Position numbers and translations under genes: made by a program
Notes under the pieces: generated by a model
The model's input: the letters and a program-made list of their open reading frames with translations, nothing else
What the model was told of the DNA's origin: nothing
The model's database searches: none
Source: Monomorium pharaonis
Lineage: Eukaryota > Arthropoda > Insecta > Hymenoptera > Formicidae
Reading direction: 5' to 3'
NCBI RefSeq assembly: GCF_013373865.1
Contig: NC_050470.1
Span: 29,743,585 to 29,807,584, forward strand
DNA: 64,000 bases
Part shown: piece by piece, positions 51,401-62,219 of the stretch
Position numbering within the stretch: the stretch's first letter is position 1
How the letters are laid out: the number at the start of each line of letters is the position of its first letter

Positions 51401-54400
51401 TGCTTCAAGCAATGGCTCGCACTGACCGATTGGATCCATACTTTCCGCCAAATAGCCTAAACGCAACAAGAAAAAATTGTTGATTTTATTAAGCTTCCAT
51501 TATCACACATTTCGGGTAAATTTAAAAAATATAGATAAAAAGGAAATATTAATTAAATGTTCTATACCATCAAATAACTTTTTCTTAATTTTAAAATGAA
51601 TATAAACCTAAGGAGCATCCAACTGCTTTCCGGAGAGATTCGATCACAATGTCGTCGATATACTTCACGTATTCTTGCCAGGCTTCCTGCTCGATCTCGT
51701 TAATTTGGAAGAGCATTTTATTTTCCTCCAATATCGAGTGTATCTGCTCAGCGGCCTTCGTGATCTCCGCGTAGCGTTTCGATACTTTTTCCGTACGATC
51801 TTCCAAGGCTAGCAACGTCTCCTTACGACGGTCCCTTCGTTCTATGAGAGGCATTTTCGTCCAGGGTTCCAAAATGCTTCTGATCTTCTCCACATTCGAT
51901 TGAGCGGACTTCATGCGCTTCCACAACCCTTCCACGAGATCGCCCAACTCCGTTATATATTCCAGAAGCCCGTCTGATCTCCAGCACAGCTCATCTTCTC
52001 CGCGGGATATCAGGGAATCGATCCGCGCCACTTCCAACACGATTAGATCAAACTCGACTCGCTTGGTTGTTTTACGTATGTTGTTGTATGAATCGACCGT
52101 GCTGCCTAGCATCGTGCGAAATTTTCTGAACGTTTCCGCGCTCTCGGATACCTGACGGTGCGATATTAAATGGAAATGATAATTAAACACACGCGACAGC
52201 GGCGAATTTCCATAAAAAATTTTAAAATATGATTTTGCTTGACTCATTAAAACACGCATTTAAGACATACCTTAATTGCTTCCTGGGGAATATCAGAACG
52301 GGACATTTGTTTCAAATAGTTCACTTCTTTCAATACCGCGAGAAGATCGGGATCAAAATTTAGTAGCAAAATACCATCAGCCTCTCTACAAACTAGATGA
52401 CGGTTGAGACCAGCATCAACAGTTTGCGGTACCGTTCGCGCCCATTCGGTGAAAAGATCATTCTCCTTATCTGCGAATATTTTTATCAATCTTTCGTAAC
52501 GCGCCATTATGTTATTACCTTCATCGCTGTGAACGATCCTACAAATAAAAGAAGCTGTTAAACAGACTATTAAAGAGATACTTAGACGTTACTTATTTTT
52601 CTCTTTAAATATCACGTACTTCTCGTAAAAATACAAAGCAAATTTTATCTAGAGAAGGGAATTTAGAGAAAAATTATGATGTATCGCGATACGTACGGAT
52701 GCGACATGGCTTTGAACGATTGTACAGGCAAGTCGATACGCTGCCGCAGCATGTTGGTGAACGTTAAGGCAGTAGCCAAGGGCGGTAGATTAATCAGAGC
52801 ACCCCTGCTGCCGCGATTAAACAAGACTTCCACCATCGAAAGTTCCATGTTCAAAAGCTCGAGAATTCTAGCGTATCGATTAGTGAATTGCTTTCGTATG
52901 ATAGGACGCTCCAAGACCGATCCGGCGATATTTATCAACTGATAAAAATTAAAAACGTTTGTCTTTTACATTTCAAATAATTGAAATACAATGTCCGAAG
53001 AAAATTAGATGAATCGCAAACCTTGAAAACGCTTTCGAGATTGCCGCAGTCGTCGAAAGCCTGGCACAGAATCGCTGCCAATTTGCTGTCGAGATCGGTG
53101 ATGGATTCAGAGAACTTAGTGCAATCGACGACGAAAGATTCGTCATCCGGCTCGAGAACGTCGCTGGCTCTTACGGTAAACGAAACGAAAAGCTGCTGGA
53201 ACTCTTTGAACACGCTTATGATCCTCACGCTCAAGGACCGTCCGAGAATCCCGCCTATTTCAATCTTCTCCAACTTGGAAAATTCGAGGACGGTATCGAA
53301 GAGCCACTCGATATCCGCCAGTCGTTTCAGGAAAGCATCGAGACGAGTAAAGACGGCGGTCGAATTGAATGTCCAGGGTGGGGCTTCCGGTTTCAAACCG
53401 GGAATGTGCTTCCTCAATTCAAACTGTCTTTTGAATTCCTCCAGAACTCCTGATTGAAAGATATTTTCGAGATCTCAGACGAAGCCCGGAAGAACAGAAT
53501 CAGAACATCGTATATTAGAATTGTTATTTTTCTTATTTGGATATTACATAGGACATAGTCTTTCAAGAAATTTATAATATTTAATTATAATATTTAATGA
53601 TGAAGTATCCCCTATAAAATTTGACACTTGTTTCACTTATTGATAGATTGTTGATCATTCGCATTTCAATTTTGACATTAAGTTAAAAAGGGATCCAATT
53701 AATAAAAAATAATGAGATTCTATTCATCGTGATAGTTTCTTAGTAATTTATTATTAAAGGATTTAATCACTTAATATGTAAACTGGCTTTTTACCTTTCG
53801 ATATTTTAACGCGCTGAAGAGCTTCGTCAACGTCGCTCTGGAATATTGACGTCGGATCGAGAAACCGGCAGGCCTCCTGTATCAATAAGTTACATATCTG
53901 TCGGAGCATGATGATGAGTTTGCTAGAGCTTTGATAACTATTGCACTTTGCCCACGCTAATCCAAGCGAGTGTATCAGAGTTGCCATCAGCGGCTTAGCT
54001 TCGGCGAAGTCGATCTCTTCTACGGACTTGAAACACTTCGCCAGAGGCGTCAGGTACAACGATATGTCCTTCGCTTCGGCTAACGAGGAGACAACATTGT
54101 CGAACAACGTACGGAAGCAGGGAAAGTATGCGCTGTCAGTTTTCTCGAGAATTATCGCCATCTTCTTCACGCGGTCTTCTTGCAATTGATCAGAAATGTA
54201 TCTGCAAAGAAATGCGCGCGATAACAGGCATACTATAAACAAAATCGTGCATTCGACTGTCGTATAAAAATATTATTTAAGAAATTGATATCGCCTCGAT
54301 AATCGATACCTCAAATTCGCTAATCTGGTAGACCAATATTCTAGCTCGACGTTGGGCGTCGGATTCTGCCCGTTTTCAAACGCGACACTAGATTCATGAG

Positions 54401-55315
54401 TGACCACATCGTTCACTAAGTAAGCCCACTTTATCACCACACCTTCTATAGCACTTTTCAGATACAAATCAACCGCTTGCGGTCCCTCTGTAGAAACCAG
54501 TCTCTCGACTTCCGCCACTTTTTCGAGACCCGCTGGCATCGGTAGTACAGTTCGTCCATTTACCTGACCTTTCACCTGCGCATTCAAGCGTAAAATTTTG
54601 TTAAAGGTTTTATTTGAAAAGGCAGAATTCTAAAGGACTTAATTATTGATTGCTTTATTACCTGATACAGCGTGCCACGGAGAGCGTGCACGTGCTTGCA
54701 TATATCGTGAACCGCTACTTCCGGCAAATCTTTGTGATTTTCCGGTTTGGTGAGAAGGGGTGCAACGATATTATCTACTAACGTAGCTAATTGGTCGACA
54801 ATCCGATGGGATAAATCTCCCACGATTAACATGGCCGAACATGCTTCCTTGTCTTTTGGTAATGGCTCGTGCTTCACCTTGACTGCGTAAACTCCTGCAC
54901 ACAAGGACTTATATTTTTTGATATATAAACAGATGCTTATGATATATTTACGATTAATAAGTCTGCGTTAAAGCGGATTAAAAAATTTTTAGCAATGTAA
55001 TTATTATTGAAATATGTATTTCTAATGATTACTTAATCTCATTACACAACAAATTACAAGCAAATTGAAGGACTCACCCTTTGTTCTCTGGCATGGTATG
55101 GGAAAACTGGACGATGCCACTAATTGTGCATTGGGTGTTAAAACGACAAAAAGCGCGACCGGTAACGGTTTATCCAAAAAATCTAACACCACGTTCCGAT
55201 ATTCCTCTGTCAGTAATAATCTTCCCCATTTTTCCGGCTTTAATTTCAGACTCTTCTGCACGAAGCCACCGATGTACTCGAGTCGAAAGTCAGGCGGTGC
55301 TTCCGGAGTAGCCAT
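34898..55315 (-). CDS. Dhc93AB: Axonemal dynein heavy chain, outer-arm beta class (DNAH9/11/17-like)
   Basis: Motor subunit of the outer dynein arm of cilia and flagella; it hydrolyses ATP to slide doublet microtubules. In insects such motors serve sperm tails and ciliated chordotonal neurons. I traced 35 coding exons. All 34 introns are GT-AG, the phase is consistent throughout, and the total is 13,377 nt or 4,458 residues, the usual size for this class. The order is tail, linker, AAA1-AAA6 with the stalk between AAA4 and AAA5, and C-terminal region. P-loops stand near residues 1843 (GPAGTGKT), 2121 (GTAGSGKT), 2450 (GTAGCGKT) and 2796 (GVGGSGKQ). The Walker B word FDEFNRI follows the first. 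The start ATG has a good AAATGG context; a possible acceptor two bases before it suggests an upstream untranslated exon. No frameshift or lost key residue was seen. The paralogue class rests on remembered family sequences; the exact orthologue is less certain, so the symbol is tentative. Confidence 0.96.
39575..41933 (-). other. Dynein exons 21-24: stalk and microtubule-binding domain
   Basis: Coding exons 41,933-41,584; 41,475-41,213; 40,182-39,886; 39,744-39,575 encode about residues 2981-3340. Exon 21 and the start of exon 22 form the first, heptad-rich helix of the antiparallel coiled-coil stalk. The microtubule-binding tip (from about TELKSFGSPP to KSAAAAGLC) is split by the intron between exons 22 and 23, which carries a transposon. 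The end of exon 23 and exon 24 form the return helix. Confidence 0.9.
40269..41089. mobile_element. Foldback element with long terminal inverted repeats in a dynein intron
   Basis: The ends are inverted repeats of roughly 110-120 bases. The left arm reads TAGTAGCACTTTCCATAG and the right arm has the same on the other strand. The arms run on to GTGCTAA words next to GCACGACAC. TA dinucleotides border both ends (40,269-40,270 and 41,088-41,089) and may be the target duplication. A second, inner inverted pair (GGGCTGGCAATAAAAGATA and its counterpart near 40,765-40,790) nests inside. There is no transposase frame. It lies in the intron between dynein exons 22 and 23. Confidence 0.75.
42016..43544 (-). 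other. Dynein exons 18-20: AAA4 region
   Basis: Coding exons 43,544-43,183; 42,999-42,523; 42,280-42,016 encode about residues 2613-2980. The AAA4 P-loop GVGGSGKQ lies at about 42,786-42,812; Gln after the Lys is normal for AAA4 of axonemal chains. LCFSPVGSTLRVR and WFHEWPQEAL mark the end of AAA4 before the stalk. Confidence 0.92.
43677..46070 (-). other. Dynein exon 17: AAA1, AAA2 and AAA3
   Basis: One 2,394-nt exon encodes about residues 1815-2612. It holds three P-loops: GPAGTGKT at about 45,966-45,990, GTAGSGKT at about 45,128-45,151 and GTAGCGKT at about 44,143-44,166. AAA1 is the main ATPase site of the motor. FDEFNRI is its Walker B, and GYAGRTELPENLK is part of the highly conserved AAA1 region. 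FIDDMNMPEVD marks AAA3. The long uninterrupted exon contrasts with the fragmented remainder of the gene. Confidence 0.95.
46159..50842 (-). other. Dynein linker region, exons 10-16
   Basis: Coding exons 10-16: 50,842-50,488; 50,273-50,002; 49,740-49,360; 48,832-48,681; 47,679-47,434; 47,322-46,794; 46,723-46,159. They encode residues of about 982-1814, the end of the tail and the linker (DHC_N2 type), the lever that swings across the AAA ring. The words AIRERHW and ADLLELNL mark the conserved linker. An open frame continues past the true donor of exon 13 (48,681) to 48,579; that extension is intron, because exon 14 joins in phase and restores the conserved sequence. Confidence 0.9.
48934..49190. 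mobile_element. Palindromic MITE, copy 2
   Basis: The same family as 18,372-18,584: it shares ACACGGAGAGAATTTTCTC, GGTAATTGTG and TTCCTTGAGGTCACACA. It is longer because the central AGTAAAATTTACT words are repeated, and its right end is diverged. It sits inside the dynein intron between exons 12 and 13 (48,833-49,359) and leaves the splice sites untouched. Confidence 0.85.
50842..55315 (-). other. Dynein tail region, exons 1-9 with introns
   Basis: Coding exons 1-9: 55,315-55,078; 54,894-54,662; 54,575-54,310; 54,201-53,795; 53,449-53,022; 52,938-52,697; 52,538-52,271; 52,151-51,608; 51,456-51,139. They encode residues 1 to about 981, the N-terminal tail (DHC_N1 type). This part binds the partner heavy chain and the intermediate chains and anchors the arm on the A-tubule. 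It is the least conserved part of the protein but stays collinear with vertebrate DNAH17-type chains from the first residues. Confidence 0.9.
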
Positions 55316-57000
55316 TTCTAATCAGTATAAAAAAAATATTTGCATACCTTCTTCCATTAAAAATTTTATTTTTATTTCTCTTTTTAAATGATAATAATTG
55401 CTAATAAAAGCGCATGTATATTTCGTCACATTGATAGATGTACAAATGTCTAGTCTGCGCCTATTGAATTTATTGATTATAGTTACAATAAAGGGGGAAT
55501 TTTAAATACGTTGAACAAATTTTCAAGCGCAGTGAGTTAATGGCGATCTTCCGGTCGCGTAGTAGCAAAAGTTTAAAGGAACGAACGACCGAACAACTCC
55601 GCGACTCGAAGACTCGAGCGACGCTTCTCAGGAGCTCACGGGGACGAGCGATCGTGAACGCGAAATTTTTCGCTGACGCGGGGTATCATATCACTCGTTA
55701 AACGGTTGTCGTGCAAGCGGGTCAGGAAACCAGGTACGAACTGAACCGGCAATCAGTCGGCATTGGATGATCATGTCTCCCGTCCTGAGTCGGAGTTGGA
55801 GCCCCGCTCGCTCGCTTAGCCTACCTATTGTCGCGGGACGCACGTAATATGCTGAAAACAACTGACATTGCACGCGATGCCCGCCCTCCGCGCAGCGAAG
55901 GCAGGTACGATCTCATTCCTCCTGCGAAGTTTTCTCAGACTCGCGCAGCCCGGTCGAGTCTTCCGGTCGCTAGCGTGACGTTACTTTTCGGCTCCTTCTA
56001 CCCGCGGCCTCGCAACGACGTAAGATTTTTGCCGCCTTCGCCGTAAGTTGCCCATTACATTTGCAAATATTAGCACGTTGCAAAGTTAGTTGCACTTTTC
56101 TTGCACGTTGCGCGTTTACGGAAATCGTGGAAGATGATCTTGTTATCGAAAGTTTCTTTTTTTTTTTTTTATTGAGAATTAACCCAACAACTAATTTTTA
56201 TGTGTGCTAGAATTTTGGGTCACGTATAGAATTTGTAAATTCTGCTTCTGTCAGTTTGATTAATTGTTATACATGTCACTCTTTGCTAATCATTTATCTA
56301 CCCAGCTAATTTTTACATACACAATTTTTGTTAAAATTGCTAAATTTTTTGAGTGTTAAGACTCATTCTTCATATATTTGCACGATGTTATAGCATAAAA
56401 ATTTTTATTTGCGTATATTGTACCAGATAGCTTCGATTGAAATTTATATTGTCTTCAAAAAAGATTTTCCATAGAAGTGTCGTGAAGAATGAGGAATAAA
56501 GCTACATTTTACGAAGTTGCTTTACAAAGTTAGTCTTACAAACATAAATTTTAATCAATATCATGAATCTAAAACGCACGTCACGGAAGGTTCTACTTAA
56601 TGCAAAATAGGATCGTTTAGAATGTCACTCTGTGCCGCGCACCAGTGTTTTCGCGCACAAGAAAGGAATGGACTTGAATATCTCGCGATCGATTCGTCGT
56701 AAAATCTGCATGTTAAACAAAAGAATAATTTTTACTTCATTAATTAATTTAATATTTTTTACTTATTATGAGACCTCTCCCGGATTTTCGAGAAACGCAA
56801 GGTAGACAAGAAATTTTTTACGAGGTGCATGACATTTATAAATTATTCAAATACGCTTCTCCCTTTTCTTGCACCGGATAATTCAATGAGCTAAATGTGA
56901 ATGTTGTTAAATTTACAAGCATCAGATCAAATTTGCATCAGAAAGAACGCAAAATGTTGTTGCACGTGTAACTCGAATTGGATGAGCCCAGCATCGCTGT
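55316..57000. other. Dynein 5' flank and intergenic DNA
   Basis: This probably includes the dynein promoter and untranslated leader. A pyrimidine-rich acceptor just before the ATG (AG at about 55,318) hints at an untranslated upstream exon. GC-rich DNA at 55,540-56,040 could be the promoter region. I found no convincing TATA box or X-box here. Confidence 0.4.
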
Positions 57001-57069
57001 AACGTTCAAAATGAGCGTATTAAAAATGGCTCCGGCTGTGTGTGCCCGATCGAGCGCACCATGGGGGCT

Positions 57070-57070
<1 letters not shown>

Positions 57071-57108
<38 letters not shown>

Positions 57109-57112
57109 GAGT
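57071..57112. repeat. GA/CT microsatellite
   Basis: A GA run with one CA interruption. The long frames that cross it (203 and 151 codons) are not accepted as genes. Confidence 0.95.
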
Positions 57113-57119
57113 TTCTCTT

Positions 57120-60100
57120 TCATCGTTTTAATCCTAGCACACGCACGTGTACACGAACACGAGGGCACCCTCGTCGCGGAGAGCGCGTACGCGCGTATCT
57201 ACAAAGGGCCCCGGCGCTTTTCATTTCGCGGATACTCGCCCTTCTTCAAATTAGGAAAAAAGAGGGCGAGTACATCCCCCTCTCTCCCGCTTTCGTACTC
57301 TGGCCCACCATATCAAATTACTCCGCCTCCATTCCACCTTTTTATCCTCCGCTCGCGCGTTTCATTCGTACCCTCTGCCTCGCCGACCGAGGAAAGGAGA
57401 GGGGGGAGGGTGAGCGAGAAAAAAATTCGTCCTCGTTGGGTGGTCGCGAAAATTGGAGCGGCACGGACCAGCATCCGGAACAAAGTAGACGGTAAATGCG
57501 CTGTAACAACGTTCGAAAGCTTTCTCGTAAGCTCTTTGTACGGGGCGCGACGCCTACCACTTACAATCAAGAGAGCTGCGCACAAGTAGGATGCAAAGAA
57601 TTTTGGTTCTGGAAAATCCAAATAATAATATTAATGTTACATTGTTATTTGAGAGCGATCTAATTGTCCTTTTAGAATTTGTCTTTGTTCCTTTTTTTTC
57701 CTACGGTAAATGTAGATTTTCGAAATCGTCTTTCGACGTAAAACAATTTGCGCGCGGTAAAGAAATGACTTCTGACGTTATCTACCCTTCGAGGAAATTT
57801 GTCTTGCCAGCCATTCGTCATTCTCTGTGCGATTTCCATCGCTCTAACAAACCACGGCCACCAGATCGCCTCGTCGTTATCGTCATCGCCATGGGGGGGA
57901 AGGGGGGAAGAGGTGTTTCGCATTTTTGTCTGGCACGACGTTGAAATATATGATCGGGAATCCCGGGGGCCGACTCGGGTATTTCACTTTAAGAGTTTTC
58001 GGACGAGTGAATAATGCGACGGTGCGCGCGCGCGCGCATCCAAGAGAGCGATTTCTTATTTAGGGAGCTTTTGAACTTGATGTCATTTTTCACACGCGCG
58101 TCTCTCACGTCCGCGTCGCGCGGGTGCAACGATACGACGACGAGCGTAGCTTTTGAAACTTCCGCGCTTCCGGCTTATCCTCCCGCTATCGCGGGGGAGA
58201 AAGGAATACTCCCCGACTGCCGCGGGGTAGCCGTGAGTTTTCCCATTTTTCTCGCGCACGAGCCGATGGTGATTTTCGTCGAAAAATGAGATTCTGACGT
58301 ACCGCATTGAGAAATCGTTGTCTGTACTTTACATCAATTGTAAACTGTCGAATAATGGGACAAACGTGAAGAAATGTAACAAATATATATTCTTTGCATT
58401 GCATATTGTGATTACACCTTTTCTTATTGCGCTCTTTCGCTGAAAGCTTTTTGCAGAAATCAGTACACCTTAATCGAAATTATTCTACAAAGATTTTATA
58501 TTATGTTATCGTAACATCACAGTTTGAACTCCTCTTTATTTTACATATTTTAATAAGCAAAAGTCCGAGTCTGTAAATTCGTTCTTATAAATCGGAAAAG
58601 CACCTTCTCTCGGCGAGAAGGTGTAACGCAGAGCATCGAGCGAATCCGTTTGACCCGAAACTTCTCGGGAGGTGAGAGGGAGGCTTAACACACGTCGGAT
58701 GGAGAAGTGAGGGATGTCAAGCGCTCGCAAGGAGGCTCATACAAGCTTGACAGCCGGCATTATGGTAATCCGGAATCGGTGCCTGCCATTCTACGTGCCA
58801 ATTCTCTTAGAACGGAAGAGCCGGAAGAGAAGGAAGCGTGAAAGCCCTCGGGAAGAAGGCACATTTTATTCGCCGACGAGGCTACATCGGGATTTGATAT
58901 CCAACAAGAAGGAAACATATAACGCGTAAAATGCATGAATAAAGAAGATAGCGAGCGTTCGCATAACAGCACGATCTCACGTATACGCGAAATGTTTCCC
59001 GATTTTAGCAGATACATTTTTTTAGTAGATATTATTTTAAATAGATATATAGAAAAAACATTAGTTTTAAATCAACAATGTATAAGCAAGAATATAAAAT
59101 ATTCTTTAAAGAACTTTATAATCTTCAACAGAAACATAATTTTTTTATGTAAACAAGTTGTTATCCGTTTAAGATTATCGAATTCTTTAAAAAATATTCT
59201 ACATTCTATATTCTTGCCATGAGAATAATATTGTTGATTTGAAACTAATATTTTTTTCTGTGTATGTGCCCTGACATGTAACAAATGCGCGGGAAAACAT
59301 ATTCCGCCGATCGGTAATTTTTAATAACATAACATAATATCGCAGAGTCTTATTTTTACTCTTAACTACTTTACCTTGTCCTACTTGGAAATTAATTTAT
59401 CCGGCTAAATGAGAGAATTCAATAAAACATCGAGAATAGAATCACGATGAATAGAGAGTAGAATCAGGCAAATGGACAGCATTTTGTTGACGACGTTCAA
59501 GAATATTCGGGAATGTCAAAAAATCTCTTGCACCGCCTGGCCTTCGACTGTCTAATGTATGCCTGCAGTTCACGCAGAAAATGAAACGGACCGTGAGATC
59601 GAGTTGGAAGGTTGCCCACAGAGCCAAGCCTAACGAACGTTGCCCTAATAAAATTTCTCCCCTTTCCACCTTAAAGGAGAAGGAGAGAATCCTCTTATTC
59701 GAACGCTTGGCATCACTCTCGCGCGTTCTCTCGAAGAGCCTGACATTTATAATTCAAGGCACCGTCCTCTGCAGCCCAGGGACTGAAGAACGTTGTCGCG
59801 TCCCGTGCGGCGCCGCGCACGATGTAATACTAATTCGAGAGGCCAAAATGTCTCTCTCTCTCTCTACTCGTATCTGCGGGATTTATTATTTTAATCGTGG
59901 CTCCGCACGACATGGATGTGGGCAGGGTACATTCACACAGCAGGTTTAAAGTCAACGTTGCGCGCAACTTTTGGTGAGGCGATAAGAGAACGGAATCAGT
60001 TTGCGCAATTCGATTCGAGAGATCTCCTTCCGGACATCTTTCCTTCTCGAAGAATTCTTCTCCTCGACTCTTCTCGGCGCACGATCGGAATCATTTTATT

Positions 60101-61340
60101 TTCTAAAGATAAATCACCGTTTTCCTCGTTATCTTTCCTTCGGAGATATAGCGCTGTAATTATTTCTAAAAGTGATAAGAGATTAGCCGGGCGAGCCGGT
60201 TTTAATATGCCGTCTCCGCGCGTTATTCTTTCCTCCTGCATGCCGATGGCACGATCTTAATCTACCCTTGTGGATCTACCTTTAAACCGCCGCGGGCGTT
60301 GCGGGCGTTTTATGAGTTTAATTTGGGAGACGCAGATGGTTTCTCTTCGTCGTTTTCGGTTCTTGCCAAATTCACCGAGACACTTAGGACGCGCCTCGTG
60401 TAAGGCCGAGATGGCCGTGAATTCCGATCGCGAATCAGAAACAGTAACGGCTTGCCGATCCAGCGGTTCCGAAATATTAGATTACGCGCGAGTGCGCGTA
60501 AATTTCTTCACGGTTGGTTATAATTAAAATAATTACCGATTTCGCAGACGCGATTAAAGGTCCACGAAGGGAGCAGCGATCGAATCGACTCTTTTTCTCG
60601 CAAGCGCCTCAAGTTTCGTCAAACGAAGCTACGAACAGCGCGGCACGATGCAGCGCTGCGCTGTCGGGAAATAAAGCGAGGCACGCGCGAAATTACGGGG
60701 AAGAATAGCTAATTTGGTCGAGGGATCGCCGAAACTTCCAACCAACTGTCCGCGTTCTCTCGCGGGCTCTCGTCACAAGAGTGGAATAAAAATGAAAGCC
60801 GCGTGGGGAAGGGAAAAAGAGCGAGGTCGTGCTTTTCGCGAGGAGGAAAAGAGAGGGAAGGGAAGGAGGGAGGATGGAACTTAATCCCCGAGGCCAGAGA
60901 CATTTCCTTCGCGCCGTCTCGCTGTGTTCAGCCACTTTCCCGCTGGTAATACCCCCGGCGAGCGTCTGGGAAATTCTCCAAGTTAAGCTGTAGCAAGCTC
61001 TCCATTTTCGCCCACTCCAGAGTCTCTCTCAACAGGTTACCTGAATTCCACGATGCAACTCCATCCCCGCCTCGAACCGGCTCGAATCGGCGGCGAAGCG
61101 AGCGAGACTTTGAAAAACGGACGGGAACGAGGGGTTTTATCTGCGCTACATTTTCTCGCGTTTGTTTGTTGTGCAAGTTGATTGATTCGCTACAAGATTT
61201 CAACTCCGAAACTTTTCTTCATTTAAAATGTATAAGCAATTCCCTGCAATAGGTCATTATGTATTCCGACTTCTTAAAAATGTTTGGCTCTTCACAAATT
61301 CTTCAAAACATAATTTTTATTTGATGACGTTCAAGTAATT
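57120..61340. other. GC- and CpG-rich intergenic stretch without a supported gene
   Basis: Many overlapping open frames on both strands reflect GC content. None has a recognised domain, and none continues in phase from the exon at 61,888. An alternating GC run (58,023-58,037) is a possible Z-DNA former. An AT-rich interval lies at 59,020-59,400. Confidence 0.5.
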
Positions 61341-61347
61341 ATTAATC

Positions 61348-61588
61348 TACTCTCTAAATCGTAATCAGTGGATATTCACTGATTCGCATACTTATAACTG
61401 TGCTAATCAGTGAATATTCAATGTCTTTCAGTAATTTTCACATCAGAATTAGTGTATTCTAGTTACTGAAAGATCAGTGTATTTATTTCATTGATTGATA
61501 ATCAGTAAATAATTATAAGTATATCACTGAAAGTCAGTGTACTTCCACTGATTTTGTCGAGTTTTCACTAATTGTGATTTAGAGAGTA
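61348..61588. mobile_element. Palindromic MITE with CTCTCTAAATC ends
   Basis: The terminal inverted repeats read CTCTCTAAATCGTAATCAG on the left and CTCTCTAAATCACAATTAG from the right, and TA borders each end. The interior is filled with variants of ATCAGTG and its complement. About 240 bp, non-coding. The TA target fits a Tc1/mariner-type mobiliser, which is an inference. Confidence 0.8.
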
Positions 61589-61887
61589 AATAAGTGTTCA
61601 TTAATTATTACAACATTAATTCGTAAGCCTTGCTTATTGTGATTTATCATTGACAAACAGATACACAAAATTATATTTTTCAAATCTATTGGGCACGATA
61701 AATTATTTCTAGGCTATACTTTTAACACTTTCAACAAATAGTATATAAAATACGATATACATAAATTACAACTTGCTTTTGTTACAAAGAATAAAAGCCA
61801 AAATAAAATCATAAGATATAAAATATTAATTGATTTTTTTTTATAAAAATGTAACTTTCAACGTGTAGACGATGAATACTACCGTAC

Positions 61888-62110
61888 CTACGATCTTCTT
61901 TTCGTTCGCGTTATCTTCCTCCTGCACCTGCTCCTCTTCTTCGGACACGCTATGAGTGACTATCATTGATTGAAGCAGCTTCTCGAATTCTTCAGGCTTG
62001 TCACCATTATGATTCTGCAGAGTCGGCATCGTCTCAGCGATTTCGGCATCATGTGTTGCCGATTTTTCCGAGCCATTCGGGCTCACTCTAATATCCTCGG
62101 AATCAGACAT
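61888..62110 (-). CDS. First coding exon of an unidentified acidic protein (partial)
   Basis: The exon runs from an acceptor at 62,151 through an ATG at 62,110 to a donor (GTACGG) at 61,887, with 74 complete codons and phase 1 at the end. The peptide begins MSDSEDIRVSPNGSEK and ends in an acidic, Glu-rich stretch followed by EKKIV. It has no membrane segment or known domain and looks like a disordered cytosolic or nuclear N-terminus. The acceptor before the ATG implies an untranslated exon at higher coordinates. No following exon was recognised on this strand down to the dynein gene, so the rest may lie far downstream, with the dynein gene possibly inside its intron. I do not recognise the protein. 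Confidence 0.55.
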
Positions 62111-62219
62111 TCTACACTCTTTCTGTAACAGCGTTTCTTGATAATGTCAAACTGAAAAACATATCAAAGACGTTAAATTTTATATTGAGCACATGAAGAA
62201 AAGAGATTTCTATCACACA

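Noticed and set aside
56978..57589. Long plus-strand frames of 203 and 151 codons
   Set aside because: They overlap in different frames, pass through a GA microsatellite and have no recognisable domain.
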